Below, in pieces: positions 1-7,798 of a DNA stretch of 64,000 nt (its first letter is position 1; every line of letters begins with the position of its first letter). The notes below the pieces were generated by a model. The model was not told where the DNA came from, did not search any database, and worked only from the letters and a program-made list of their open reading frames with translations. The translations under genes and the position numbers were made by a program. Source of the DNA: Megasphaera_A sueciensis (lineage in GTDB: Bacteria; Bacillota; Negativicutes; Veillonellales; Megasphaeraceae); the NCBI RefSeq assembly GCF_050219315.1, contig NZ_CP116939.1, positions 620,001 through 684,000 of the forward strand, in the 5' to 3' direction.

Positions 1-168
1 TTGGGAAAAAGCACTAAATTCCAAGTCGAGTTGAAGAACGGTGTCGTTATTTCTGTCGAAAGACCGGCTGATAGCAGTGCTATCAGCCTTTCACCCGGGG
101 ATGAAGCCTTTATAGGATGGAAAGCGACAGATGGCTTGGGAATCTATGATACGGCACTACAAGCGTAG
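1..168 (+). CDS. C-terminal part of ABC transporter ATP-binding protein (PotA-like), truncated by window edge
   Basis: The reading frame is open from the first base to the TAG at 166-168, so only the last 55 residues are visible. They resemble the C-terminal TOBE_2 domain of PotA-type ATPases, with a predicted beta pattern and the segment GDEAFIGWKATDG, close to the usual GDEV.IGW.PED consensus. In that family the domain regulates the ATPase of spermidine/putrescine or related importers at the cytoplasmic face. The next gene starts 23 bases later, so the transporter is probably cotranscribed with it. The Walker motifs lie upstream and cannot be checked. Confidence 0.6.
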   Translation: MGKSTKFQVELKNGVVISVERPADSSAISLSPGDEAFIGWKATDGLGIYDTALQA

Positions 169-191
169 ATATAATTAGGAGGCAATATGTT

Positions 192-1085
192 ATGAGCAAA
201 GTGGTGGAAGAGTTAGAAATCAAAAATTTGCAGGATGGTTGGTCCCTGTTGTATGTATGTCTGGCAAAGGCGGTTACGGGATTAAAGGGTATGGATGGCG
301 AAGCAGCGCTGCGTGAGGGAAACCGGCAATTTGGCTATGATCGATCACGGAATTTGGTTAAGTTGCACAAACGCTTGGGATTAAAGTTAAATATGAAAAA
401 TTTATTTACCTATGGTGATTTGCCGAATGACCCTCGCTTTAAACGGGAACGCATTGCTTTAAATCCGCAGGAACGGATTTCCAATACGCTTGTTTGCCCT
501 ATTGCCGATTTATGGAAAAGAAATGATGCTCGTTGGCTGGGCCGTATTTATTGCGAAGAATTTCATCATGCCTGCTACGGTTCCTACGCTCCTCATGTCC
601 AGGTAAATTTAGCTAAGACGTTGACACAGGCATATGATGATCATTGTTGTTTTGCCGTATATTTACGTCCCGGTGATTTAACGCCCGAACAACGTGCCGA
701 AAGTTTTTCTGAATTCGATCCGGGATACGCGGAACCGGATATGAGTACATATCAACCGCCTACGGCTAAGGCGGGATTCAATAAGCTTTGTGTGAAATTA
801 ATTTTCCATCATTATACCAGTTTTAAAAATGCTTTTGGCAAAGAAGAAGCGGCTGGTATATTAAAAATTGCATTGACCTCTTATGTTGTTATGGAAAGTG
901 ATTTTTTGAAAAAACATTCGGATAGGGAAGGCGTATTGCCTGATGCTGCGTATATCGGAAGGAATGCGCCTTTGGCGTTACAATGGGAAGATGATACGTA
1001 TTGGCAGGATGGCTATGAAAATCAAGATCTTTTCGAAATCCTGAAAAAAGAATACTATATACCTATGGCAACAATATTTGCCTAA
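192..1085 (+). CDS. L-2-amino-thiazoline-4-carboxylic acid (ATC) hydrolase-like protein
   Basis: A 297-residue soluble protein with no signal peptide or membrane segment. Its overall look, with an internal LVCPIADLWKRND segment followed by LGRIYCEEFHHACYGSYAP, matches the ATC hydrolase family (PF14196), which opens the thiazoline ring of ATC on the route to cysteine. The match is from memory of the family, and the real substrate of most members is unknown. The start at ATG 192 is set by AGGAGG at 177-182. It follows the ABC ATPase remnant by 23 bases and precedes a terminator at 1092-1126. The neighbouring deacylase and amidohydrolase suggest use of modified amino acids. Confidence 0.5.
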   Translation: MSKVVEELEIKNLQDGWSLLYVCLAKAVTGLKGMDGEAALREGNRQFGYDRSRNLVKLHKRLGLKLNMKNLFTYGDLPNDPRFKRERIALNPQERISNTLVCPIADLWKRNDARWLGRIYCEEFHHACYGSYAPHVQVNLAKTLTQAYDDHCCFAVYLRPGDLTPEQRAESFSEFDPGYAEPDMSTYQPPTAKAGFNKLCVKLIFHHYTSFKNAFGKEEAAGILKIALTSYVVMESDFLKKHSDREGVLPDAAYIGRNAPLALQWEDDTYWQDGYENQDLFEILKKEYYIPMATIFA

Positions 1086-1091
1086 TAGGGT

Positions 1092-1134
1092 ACCGGCCGC
1101 TGTGAGACAAACAAAATGCGGCCGGTCTATTTGT
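1092..1134 (+). terminator. Intrinsic terminator after the ATC-hydrolase-like gene
   Basis: A perfect 9-bp inverted repeat, ACCGGCCGC at 1092-1100 and GCGGCCGGT at 1118-1126, is followed by a T-rich tail (CTATTTGTT). It separates the upstream ABC/ATC-hydrolase unit from the deacylase gene at 1212. Confidence 0.65.
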
Positions 1135-1211
1135 TAATTATATTGTATCAATAGAAAATCAAGGGTACACTCCCTGTTAGCAGATATCATAAAAGGAGGC
1201 CGTATAGCATC

Positions 1212-2804
1212 ATGTATGACAGTATTATAAAAAATGGCAATATCGTTGACGGAACGGGGAAACCAGTGTTTCAAGGAGATATTGCCGTTACAGACGGCGT
1301 GATCGTTAAAATTGCCGCTCATATTGATGCGGAGGCATATCACCGCATTGATGCCGAAGGCAAATATGTATGCCCCGGCTTTATAGATTCACATGCCCAT
1401 ACAGATGTTCTGTTGCCGTATTGTCCGAATGCGGCGGGGAAAATCATGCAGGGAGTGACTACCGATGTAAGCGGATTATGCGGCACCAGCATCCATCCAT
1501 TACCACAAGGAGCGTTTCGGCGAGATGCTTTAACATATAGTGATTCTTTTTTGCCGCAAGGGATTGAATCCCATGAATACACGCAGCCATTTTCAACGTT
1601 TGAACCTGTTTTAACGACGAATATGCCCATGTTTATCGGACAAGGGACACTGCGTATCGCTGTTATGGGGTTTGCGGATCGTAAGGCATCGGCTGATGAA
1701 TTAAATAGCATGAAATGTATCTTGCGGACTTGTATGGAGGAAGGAGCTTTTGGTCTGTCATCGGGACTTTCCTATATTCCGGGCGCATTTACCCCGACGG
1801 AGGAATTGATTGCACTTTGTCGTGAGTTAGTGCCGTTTCACGGTATTTATAATACGCATATGCGTAATGAAAGCAACCATGTTGTTCCAGCGGTGAAAGA
1901 GGCGATTCGGATAGGGAGAGAAAGCGGCTGCCGCGTGCATATTTCCCATCATAAGGTAATGGGAACACAAAACAGGGGGAAAACGAAGGAAACATTGGCT
2001 CTTATAGAGGCGGCTAATACAAGCGGAATTGAGGTTACCTGCGATATGTATCCTTATACGGCAGGATCCATCGGGATCACATCGCTGGTTCCGCCATGGG
2101 TTTTTGCCAATGGCAGTGCAGCAGCAATGAAATATCTCCATATACCTGCTACTCGGCAGCGTATATTGTCTGAGCTAGATCAAACAGATTGGGAGAATGT
2201 AGTTTTATCCAACGGATTTGAACAGATTATCGTCAGTTTTGGGAAACATTGCGAGATGTATGAAGGTATGACGCTTCAACAAATTGCCGATTTTAATCAT
2301 ATCAGCCCGAAAGAAAGTATACTGCACGTATTAAAACGATGTGAAGGTATCGGTACGATCGTATTTCATTCTTTGGCGGAGGAGGATGTGAGCCGGGTGC
2401 TGAACTATCGTTTATGCACGGTAGGTACCGATGCCTATGCCAGACCGTATACAGGCATCCTTTCGGCAGGCAGGCCGCATCCCAGAAATTATTCCGGCTT
2501 TATACATTATTTGAAAAAGTATATTTTTGAGGATTCTTTATTTACCTTGGAGGAAGGCATAAAAAAAATAACATCCCTGCCTGCACATATTTTTGAACTG
2601 GGCAAGAGGGGGATTCTAAAAGAGGGCTACATTGCCGATATTACCATTTGGGATCCCCGCACGCTTGATGAAGTGGGTACATTTTTGGATCCTGTACACC
2701 AGCCGAAAGGCATTGATTATGTCTTGATCAATGGAAAATGCGTTGTGGATCAAGGTGTTTTTACAGGAATATTAGAAGGCAGAATGCTGCGGCATCATGT
2801 ATGA
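1212..2804 (+). CDS. N-acyl-D-amino-acid deacylase / D-aminoacylase family amidohydrolase
   Basis: A 530-residue cytoplasmic TIM-barrel amidohydrolase. The metal-site pattern of D-aminoacylases is present: HAHTD at residues 61-65, Cys90 in GLCGTS (bridging cysteine position), THMRNE near 215, HISHHK near 243 and GTDAYA near 405. These enzymes release D-amino acids or peptides from N-acyl-D-amino acids or N-terminal D-residues with zinc. The length is typical (480-540). The start ATG 1212 is preceded by AAAAGGAGG. The following M20 amidohydrolase begins 60 bases downstream, so the pair is probably cotranscribed. The acyl and amino acid specificity cannot be read from the sequence; dihydroorotase-like members of the same fold are the alternative. 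Confidence 0.85.
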   Translation: MYDSIIKNGNIVDGTGKPVFQGDIAVTDGVIVKIAAHIDAEAYHRIDAEGKYVCPGFIDSHAHTDVLLPYCPNAAGKIMQGVTTDVSGLCGTSIHPLPQGAFRRDALTYSDSFLPQGIESHEYTQPFSTFEPVLTTNMPMFIGQGTLRIAVMGFADRKASADELNSMKCILRTCMEEGAFGLSSGLSYIPGAFTPTEELIALCRELVPFHGIYNTHMRNESNHVVPAVKEAIRIGRESGCRVHISHHKVMGTQNRGKTKETLALIEAANTSGIEVTCDMYPYTAGSIGITSLVPPWVFANGSAAAMKYLHIPATRQRILSELDQTDWENVVLSNGFEQIIVSFGKHCEMYEGMTLQQIADFNHISPKESILHVLKRCEGIGTIVFHSLAEEDVSRVLNYRLCTVGTDAYARPYTGILSAGRPHPRNYSGFIHYLKKYIFEDSLFTLEEGIKKITSLPAHIFELGKRGILKEGYIADITIWDPRTLDEVGTFLDPVHQPKGIDYVLINGKCVVDQGVFTGILEGRMLRHHV

Positions 2805-2867
2805 CGCCATGACGCGTATTTTTGATTTTGTTCATATAATACATTATATAGGTTGGAGTGAAATGTG

Positions 2868-4049
2868 ATGGAAATAATGCAGGAGATTATTCAATCCGAA
2901 CCGCAAATGATAGCCGATCGGCGTTTTTTACACCGGCATCCGGAACTTAGCCGCTGTGAGTTTGACACGACCGAGTTTATCCGAAAACGGCTTATGGAAT
3001 GGGGGATTGAAATAGAGCCATTGCCGTTGCATACAGGCCTCAGCGCTATTATCCATGGAGCGGGATCCGGCAAAACAATTTGCATTCGCCATGATATCGA
3101 TGCACTTCCTATTCAGGAAGAATCAGGGTTGGATTTCTCCTCGCAGGTTTCGGGAGTCAGTCATGCCTGTGGGCATGATATCCATAGTATTACCGCTTTA
3201 TATGCGGCAAAAATGCTGCAGGAACGAAGAAATCAATTGGCGGGAACGGTACGCATTGTTTTTCAGCCGGCGGAAGAAGACGGTACAGGAGCAAAAACGA
3301 TGATTGACGCCGGTATTATGAATATACGACCGGTTAATGATATAGTTATCGGATTGCATACCCATCCTTTTACAACGGCCGGAGATATTTGCCTGCGGAA
3401 AGGACCGATGGAAGCAGGAAGCGATGTTATCAAGATCACTGTAAAAGGCAAAAAAGGGCATGGAGCCTATCCGCATCATTGTATCGATCCCATCATGACC
3501 AGTGCGTTTTTATTATCTGAACTGCAAGCTGTTGTATCTCGTGAAAATGAAGCGGTCAAACCTACAATTTTGACATTCGGGAGTATACACGGCGGTACGG
3601 TGCCCAATGTTATTCCGGACATTGTTGAAATAATGGGAACGATGCGTACATTCTATCCTGAATGCCGGCAGCGGAATTTAAAAGCCATAGAGCGTATCAC
3701 GAAATGCGTTTGTGAAAGCATGCGGGCTGAGGGGACTGTCGAATGTATCGGCACATCGTTGGCACCTATATATAACGATGATGTTGTTGCAGATACACTA
3801 ATCACCGCGGCAGAAAAAATATTAGGCGAAGGACATGTTGTTACTATGGCACATCCCAGTCCGGGTTCTGATGATTTCGGCGTTTTTATGGGTTCCTGCA
3901 AAGGTGCGCAATTCTTTTTGGGAACCGGTAGTGATGCACCTAATACTCGGTTGGGGCTGCACACCGGCTCCAATATTTTTGATGAAAAAAGCATTCGTAC
4001 TGGAGTTGCGGTATTGGTTCAATTTGTTTTAGATAACCTCAAAAGTTGA
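2868..4049 (+). CDS. M20 family metallo-amidohydrolase (hippurate/IAA-amino-acid hydrolase type)
   Basis: About 393 residues. Motifs of the M20D group are visible: RHDIDALP near residue 74, SHACGHD near 98, PAEEDGTGAK near 134, HTHP near 165 and a late HTGSN segment. The central stretch between residues about 185 and 295 corresponds to the dimerisation domain. The family cleaves amide bonds of N-acyl amino acids, hippurate or aminobenzoyl-glutamate with a di-metal centre. GGAG at 2855-2858 gives better spacing to ATG 2868 than to GTG 2865, so the ATG is preferred. It sits after a D-aminoacylase-like gene, consistent with a shared role in deacylating scavenged amino acids; the substrate is inferred only. 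Confidence 0.85.
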   Translation: MEIMQEIIQSEPQMIADRRFLHRHPELSRCEFDTTEFIRKRLMEWGIEIEPLPLHTGLSAIIHGAGSGKTICIRHDIDALPIQEESGLDFSSQVSGVSHACGHDIHSITALYAAKMLQERRNQLAGTVRIVFQPAEEDGTGAKTMIDAGIMNIRPVNDIVIGLHTHPFTTAGDICLRKGPMEAGSDVIKITVKGKKGHGAYPHHCIDPIMTSAFLLSELQAVVSRENEAVKPTILTFGSIHGGTVPNVIPDIVEIMGTMRTFYPECRQRNLKAIERITKCVCESMRAEGTVECIGTSLAPIYNDDVVADTLITAAEKILGEGHVVTMAHPSPGSDDFGVFMGSCKGAQFFLGTGSDAPNTRLGLHTGSNIFDEKSIRTGVAVLVQFVLDNLKS

Positions 4050-4252
4050 TATTGTGAATACTTGTATCTCGTCGTTTTGTTTTTTCCATAAAACCATTGA
4101 AATGCTTTAAATAGATAGCATGAATCATATCGTTGAACCAGTCTTGAAGAATAGCATTGATTTTATAGTATATAAAGAAAAATTTGCCATATGCCACGGA
4201 TTCGTCGGAACGATACAAAGGCCGAATGATTAGTAAAAGGCAAAATATAGTA
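4050..4252. other. Gene-free stretch between the amidohydrolase and hsp20
   Basis: About 200 bases of AT-rich sequence with no convincing ORF, RNA or terminator. A minus-strand frame of 74 codons crosses it, but its start would lie inside the CIRCE operator, it has no ribosome binding site and it resembles nothing I recognise. Confidence 0.5.
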
Positions 4253-4292
4253 TTAGCACTCACTTGACAAGAGTGCTAATACTATGTATACT
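4253..4292 (+). promoter_or_regulatory. CIRCE operator (HrcA) overlapping a sigma-A promoter
   Basis: TTAGCACTC at 4253-4261, nine spacer bases and GAGTGCTAA at 4271-4279 form an exact CIRCE element, the binding site of the heat-shock repressor HrcA. The -35 box TTGACA lies inside the spacer at 4264-4269, and TATACT follows at 4287-4292 with 17-base spacing. A bound repressor would therefore occlude the -35 region. The next gene is hsp20 at 4403, after a leader of about 100 bases. Confidence 0.95.
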
Positions 4293-4402
4293 ATATATGT
4301 AAGCAGGAAAAGTAAGAAAAGGCTTACCATTAAAAGTCAAAAGGACAAAGAAAGTCCTGCAAATATAATTTTAGTTTATTTTATTGAAGGGAGATTGATA
4401 TT

Positions 4403-4840
4403 ATGAAGAATTTATTGCCTGTAAATATCGATAACTTTTTTTCTCCGGATCCTATATTCGAAAATTTTTTCAATCGGGTTTTACAACCGGGAAAATTCAG
4501 TCAAATGACTTTTCCCAAAGTTGATATCCAGGATACAGAGAAAGCGTATCTTGTTACTGCAGATTTACCGGGTGTTGCAAAAGAAGATATTACCATTACC
4601 TATGATAATGATGTCTTGGCTATTATGACACAACAGAATCAGGAAAAAGAAGAACAAGACAAGGATAAAAACTATATCCGTAAAGAACGGGTAAGCAATG
4701 GTTTTAGTCGGCAGTTTGTTGTCCGTAATATTGAAAAAGATAGTATAGAAGCTGCCTTTTCTAACGGCGTCTTAACGATTACATTGCCGAAAGCAGATCC
4801 GACTGTCGTAGACGCTGGTCATCGCATCGATATTAAGTGA
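4403..4840 (+). CDS. hsp20: Small heat shock protein Hsp20 (alpha-crystallin family)
   Basis: A 145-residue ATP-independent holdase that keeps unfolding proteins soluble in the cytoplasm. The alpha-crystallin domain spans roughly residues 38-140. It carries the conserved DLPGVAKEDI at its start and GVLTITLPK near its end. The start ATG follows GAAGGGAG. It is a single-gene unit with a CIRCE-controlled promoter and a strong terminator, so heat induction through HrcA is predicted. CIRCE control is usual for groESL and hrcA-grpE-dnaK; its use for an hsp20 gene is less common. Confidence 0.95.
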   Translation: MKNLLPVNIDNFFSPDPIFENFFNRVLQPGKFSQMTFPKVDIQDTEKAYLVTADLPGVAKEDITITYDNDVLAIMTQQNQEKEEQDKDKNYIRKERVSNGFSRQFVVRNIEKDSIEAAFSNGVLTITLPKADPTVVDAGHRIDIK

Positions 4841-4872
4841 TCGGTGCTTAATCATATATTTTACTTTATGTT

Positions 4873-4906
4873 AGCCGTTCCGGATTTTTCCGGGACGGCT
4901 TTTAAA
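4873..4906 (+). terminator. Intrinsic terminator of hsp20
   Basis: AGCCGTTCCGG at 4873-4883 pairs with CCGGGACGGCT at 4890-4900 (one G-T pair) around a short AT loop, followed by TTTT. It is well placed 30 bases after the hsp20 stop. Confidence 0.85.
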
Positions 4907-4929
4907 ATATGTAAATTCATAAAATATTA

Positions 4930-4992
4930 TTGACATATGTCGATAATAAGGATATTATATAAATTGACATATGTCATAAACCATAGTATATT
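4930..4992 (+). promoter_or_regulatory. Two tandem promoters, each with a TGACATATGTC palindrome over the -35 box
   Basis: TTGACATATGTC occurs at 4930-4941 and again at 4964-4975, 34 bases apart. In each copy TTGACA can act as a -35 box with a -10 exactly 17 bases later: TATTAT at 4953-4958 and TATATT at 4987-4992. The palindrome TGACATATGTCA (perfect in the second copy, one base short in the first) suggests a dimeric regulator that would block or modulate both start points of the NifX-like/MinD-like operon. The regulator is not identifiable from this window. Confidence 0.75.
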
Positions 4993-5027
4993 TACATTTT
5001 TGGAGATTTTGATGAAAGGAGTATCTT

Positions 5028-5411
5028 ATGAAAATAGGAGTCCCCATTGACATGCCGTCAACAGATGAACCTGTCAGCAGTACGTTCGGAAGGTCAAAAA
5101 AATTTTTAATTTATGATACGGATAGCAAAGAAACGCGTTATATCGATAATCTTGCAATGAATAGTCAAGGCGGTGCCGGAATCAAGGCCGCACAAGTTAT
5201 TTTAGATGCGGGCGTTGACGTCTTATTAACCCCGCAATGTGGAGAAAATGCAGCGAAAGTATTACATGAATCACATGTTACATTATTTCAAACGACAAGT
5301 GGGTCCGCACAATACAACATTGATCAATTTTTACAGGGAAAACTTTTAAAATCAGGAGATTTTCACGGAGGATATCATGGCAGGCAGGGAGAGGGAGGCC
5401 GTCATATATGA
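5028..5411 (+). CDS. NifX/NifB-type dinitrogenase iron-molybdenum cofactor domain protein (orange-protein-like)
   Basis: A 127-residue protein of the PF02579/MTH1175 type. The N-terminus MKIGVPIDM, the STFGRSKKFLIYD strand-loop and the GGAGIKAAQVILDAGVDVLL helix region are typical of the RNase H-like fold that binds metal-sulfur clusters. The tail FHGGYHGRQGEGGRHI is rich in Gly and His and may bind metal. It opens a four-gene cluster and its stop overlaps the next start (ATGA). No nif genes are present, so a role in nitrogenase assembly is unlikely. The closest known context is the Desulfovibrio orange protein (Orp) operon. Confidence 0.8.
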   Translation: MKIGVPIDMPSTDEPVSSTFGRSKKFLIYDTDSKETRYIDNLAMNSQGGAGIKAAQVILDAGVDVLLTPQCGENAAKVLHESHVTLFQTTSGSAQYNIDQFLQGKLLKSGDFHGGYHGRQGEGGRHI

Positions 5412-6268
5412 AAATTGCAGTATTGAGCGGTAAAGGAGGTACAGGGAAAACTGCAATTGCAGCGAATCTAGCTGCTGTATGTGATGCTTCCATGTATGTG
5501 GATTGTGACGTGGAAGCTCCGAATGGGAATTTATTGTTTACGTCCAGTATACAAAAAACGGAACCTGTTTATGTGAAAATACCGGTTATCGATGCACCGC
5601 AGTGCAATGGTTGCCGAGCTTGTACTGAATTTTGCAGATTTAATGCTTTGGCGTTTGTTTCCGGCAATGTTATGGTATTCCGTGAGATTTGTCATTCCTG
5701 CGGAGGATGTGTTTTGGTATGTCCTACAAAGGCGATTGCTGAAACCAGGCAGGAAGTCGGCAGTATAGCATATGGTACCTCAAAAAATATACATGTTATT
5801 TCAGGTGCTATGCATATAGGAATTGCATCGGGTATTCCCATCATCAAAGAATTGTGGAATGTAATAGAGGCGGCCTCTGAACCTGTATTTATTGACTGCC
5901 CTCCGGGAAGCGCATGCAGTGTGATGGAAAGCATGCAGCATGCAGAATATTGTGTATTAGTAGCGGAACCTACTGTTTTTGGCACCGATAACCTGAAAAT
6001 GGTTCACGAATTGGTCAAACTGTTTCAAAAACCTTATGGAGTAGTATTGAATAAATGCCTGAAAAATGAATGGAATCCGGCGAAAGAATATTGTGTGCAG
6101 GAAGGTATACCTATTTTATGTGAATTGCCTTTTGATCAAAAATTAGCTGAAATCCAATCCAATGGAGGTCTTGTTGTCCGAAAAGCCAAACAATATAAAA
6201 ACTGCTTTTCTGAACTATTAAAAAGCATAGAAAAGGAGGTGCGGCATGCAGCAGCTGTTGATTCTTAG
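5408..6268 (+). CDS. MinD/Mrp-type P-loop ATPase with inserted 2[4Fe-4S] ferredoxin domain
   Basis: A 286-residue cytoplasmic ATPase. The deviant Walker A KGGTGKT lies at residues about 10-16. A bacterial ferredoxin insert sits at about 60-110, with CNGCRACTEFC and CHSCGGCVLVC, eight cysteines for two [4Fe-4S] clusters. FIDCPPGSAC near 158 is the Walker B-like segment. Such proteins pair with Orp in Desulfovibrio and are thought to assemble or transfer a metal-sulfur cofactor. The start ATG overlaps the stop of the gene before, and the end overlaps the next gene by 23 bases, indicating translational coupling. Its substrate is unknown. Confidence 0.85.
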   Translation: MKIAVLSGKGGTGKTAIAANLAAVCDASMYVDCDVEAPNGNLLFTSSIQKTEPVYVKIPVIDAPQCNGCRACTEFCRFNALAFVSGNVMVFREICHSCGGCVLVCPTKAIAETRQEVGSIAYGTSKNIHVISGAMHIGIASGIPIIKELWNVIEAASEPVFIDCPPGSACSVMESMQHAEYCVLVAEPTVFGTDNLKMVHELVKLFQKPYGVVLNKCLKNEWNPAKEYCVQEGIPILCELPFDQKLAEIQSNGGLVVRKAKQYKNCFSELLKSIEKEVRHAAAVDS

Positions 6269-7124
6269 CGGAAAAGGAGGAACTGGAAAAACTACGGTAG
6301 CAGGGGCTTTTATTAAGTTATCCGGAGCCAAAGCAGTTGCTGATTGTGATGTAGAGGCTCCTAATCTGCATTTGCTTATGAAATGCAATGAACCGCCAAT
6401 GTATCATGCTTACTTTGGCATGCCGAAAGCAGTTATCGATCCAGAAAAATGTATTTCATGCGGTGCCTGTTATGATCATTGCAGATTTGATGCTATTGCA
6501 AAAGGAGATCCTTATATCGTTCATTCCTATCACTGCGAAGGGTGTGGTGTGTGTGACATAGTATGTTCCGTTCATGCTGTTTCTTTTCAACCAGCGGCTG
6601 CCGGTAGACTGTGTTTATTTTTGGGGAATCGCGTATTTTCAACGGCACAGTTAGATATAGGCAACGGTACTTCGGGAAAATTGGTGACAGAAGTAAAAAA
6701 ACAGATGGTTACACATGTAGACGATGATATTATTCCGTTAGCTATTATTGACGGGTCACCGGGGATTGGATGTCCAGTCATTGCATCTTTGAGCGGTGCC
6801 GACATGGTTTTAATTGTAGCCGAACCTTCGGTATCTGGGATCAGTGATATGAAACGGATTATTCAAACCACCAAGCTCTTTCATCGACCTATGGCAGTCT
6901 GTATAAATAAATATGATATGAATAAAGAAAAAAGTAAAGAAATTGAAATTTTCTGCCGTTTAAATTATATTTCCTTTGTAGGTCGCATACCGTATGATAC
7001 GGAAGCGGTTATTGCTGCTAACAGCGGCCTTTCTATCATAGATATGGATTGTCCGAGCGGAAGAGCGGTACAGCTTATTTTTAAAGAAACTATAAAACTG
7101 TTGTTTGCGGCAGATTTAACATAA
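6246..7124 (+). CDS. Second MinD/Mrp-type ATPase with ferredoxin insert
   Basis: A 292-residue paralogue of the preceding protein. Walker A KGGTGKTT is at about residues 9-16. The ferredoxin insert has CISCGACYDHC and CEGCGVCDIVC, and IIDGSPGIGC near 167 is the Walker B-like segment. The start ATG 6246 lies inside the preceding gene, after AAAAGGAGGTG. Tandem pairs of these ATPases are a hallmark of the Orp/Mrp clusters, where the two probably form a heterodimer; that is inference here. The two copies differ clearly in sequence, so this is an old duplication. Confidence 0.85.
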   Translation: MQQLLILSGKGGTGKTTVAGAFIKLSGAKAVADCDVEAPNLHLLMKCNEPPMYHAYFGMPKAVIDPEKCISCGACYDHCRFDAIAKGDPYIVHSYHCEGCGVCDIVCSVHAVSFQPAAAGRLCLFLGNRVFSTAQLDIGNGTSGKLVTEVKKQMVTHVDDDIIPLAIIDGSPGIGCPVIASLSGADMVLIVAEPSVSGISDMKRIIQTTKLFHRPMAVCINKYDMNKEKSKEIEIFCRLNYISFVGRIPYDTEAVIAANSGLSIIDMDCPSGRAVQLIFKETIKLLFAADLT

Positions 7125-7172
7125 TTTTTGTTATATGGAATCGGAAAAATAATTAAAAGCGAGGTATTAGAT

Positions 7173-7535
7173 ATGAAAATAGCGATTGCAAGTGAAAACG
7201 GAATGGTAGCACGCCATTTTGGACATTGTCCTGATTTTACTATTTTTGAAATCAACAACGGGAAAATTGTACATACGGAAACGATTCCTAATCCAGGACA
7301 TAAACCAGGATTTCTTCCTGTATTTTTGAGGGATAAGGGTGCGGATGTTATTGTTGCCGGTGGAATGGGGCAGGGAGCAGTAGAACTTTTTAGTGAAAAC
7401 AATATAAAAGTAATTACAGGTGCGGTCGGAGATGTCACGGATACTGCATATCAGTATCTCCAAGGAAATTTACAATCGACGGATTCTATTTGTCACGATC
7501 ATCAATACGAAAATGAATGTGGGAACCACCACTGA
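7173..7535 (+). CDS. Second NifX-type iron-molybdenum cofactor domain protein
   Basis: 120 residues from ATG 7173, chosen over an upstream TTG because of GAGG at 7161-7164 and because MKIAIASENG matches the family N-terminus. The core (RHFGHCPDFTIFEINNGK, then DVIVAGGMGQGAVELF) is the PF02579 fold. The last residues, CHDHQYENECGNHH, are rich in His and Cys and look like a metal-binding tail. It closes the cluster, making the order NifX-like, ATPase, ATPase, NifX-like. It may be the cluster carrier that corresponds to Orp. Confidence 0.8.
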   Translation: MKIAIASENGMVARHFGHCPDFTIFEINNGKIVHTETIPNPGHKPGFLPVFLRDKGADVIVAGGMGQGAVELFSENNIKVITGAVGDVTDTAYQYLQGNLQSTDSICHDHQYENECGNHH

Positions 7536-7559
7536 TTCTTCATGATGGGAAAAAACATT

Positions 7560-7748
7560 ATCCGTAAAGAACATTACGATAAACGTATCTTGAAAAGGTG
7601 TCAAGCGACAGATGCTATCGTATTAACATAAATGAATTGAAAGGTATGGGTATAGCACCTTGCCTGCATGGTACCGCGAATGACGGGAAGATAGAAAAAA
7701 GCTGTAATAAAATGAGGATTTTTCCTTATTTTATTACAGTTTTTTTTG
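7560..7748 (+). promoter_or_regulatory. T-box-like motif followed by an intrinsic terminator
   Basis: TGGTACCGCG at 7669-7678 is an exact copy of the most conserved T-box bulge sequence, the part that pairs with the tRNA acceptor end. A terminator follows closely: CTGTAATAAAAT from 7702 pairs with ATTTTATTACAG to 7739, then eight Ts. Upstream, AAGGTG near 7595 can pair with CACCTT near 7656. I cannot find clear stem I landmarks, and no amino acid or synthetase gene follows. It may be a decayed or atypical T-box, or the motif may be chance over an ordinary terminator for the gene at 7173. Confidence 0.35.
7702..7748 (+). terminator. Intrinsic terminator upstream of the porin promoter
   Basis: A 17-base arm starting CTGTAATAAAAT at 7702 pairs with the arm ending ATTTTATTACAG at 7739, with one G-T pair and a four-base loop. 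It is followed by a run of eight Ts to 7747. It would terminate transcripts of the NifX-like operon or of the T-box-like leader. Confidence 0.85.
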
Positions 7749-7798
7749 TCAGGATTCCTGGATACAATGGTACAGATGTTTAATGCATTTTTTTACGG

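Noticed and set aside
4039..4263. Minus-strand open frame of 74 codons between the amidohydrolase and hsp20
   Set aside because: Its start falls inside the CIRCE element, it has no ribosome binding site, and the protein resembles nothing I know.
5028..7535. Nitrogen fixation cluster
   Set aside because: The NifX-type domain and MinD-like ATPases suggest it at first sight, but no nitrogenase structural or assembly genes are present.
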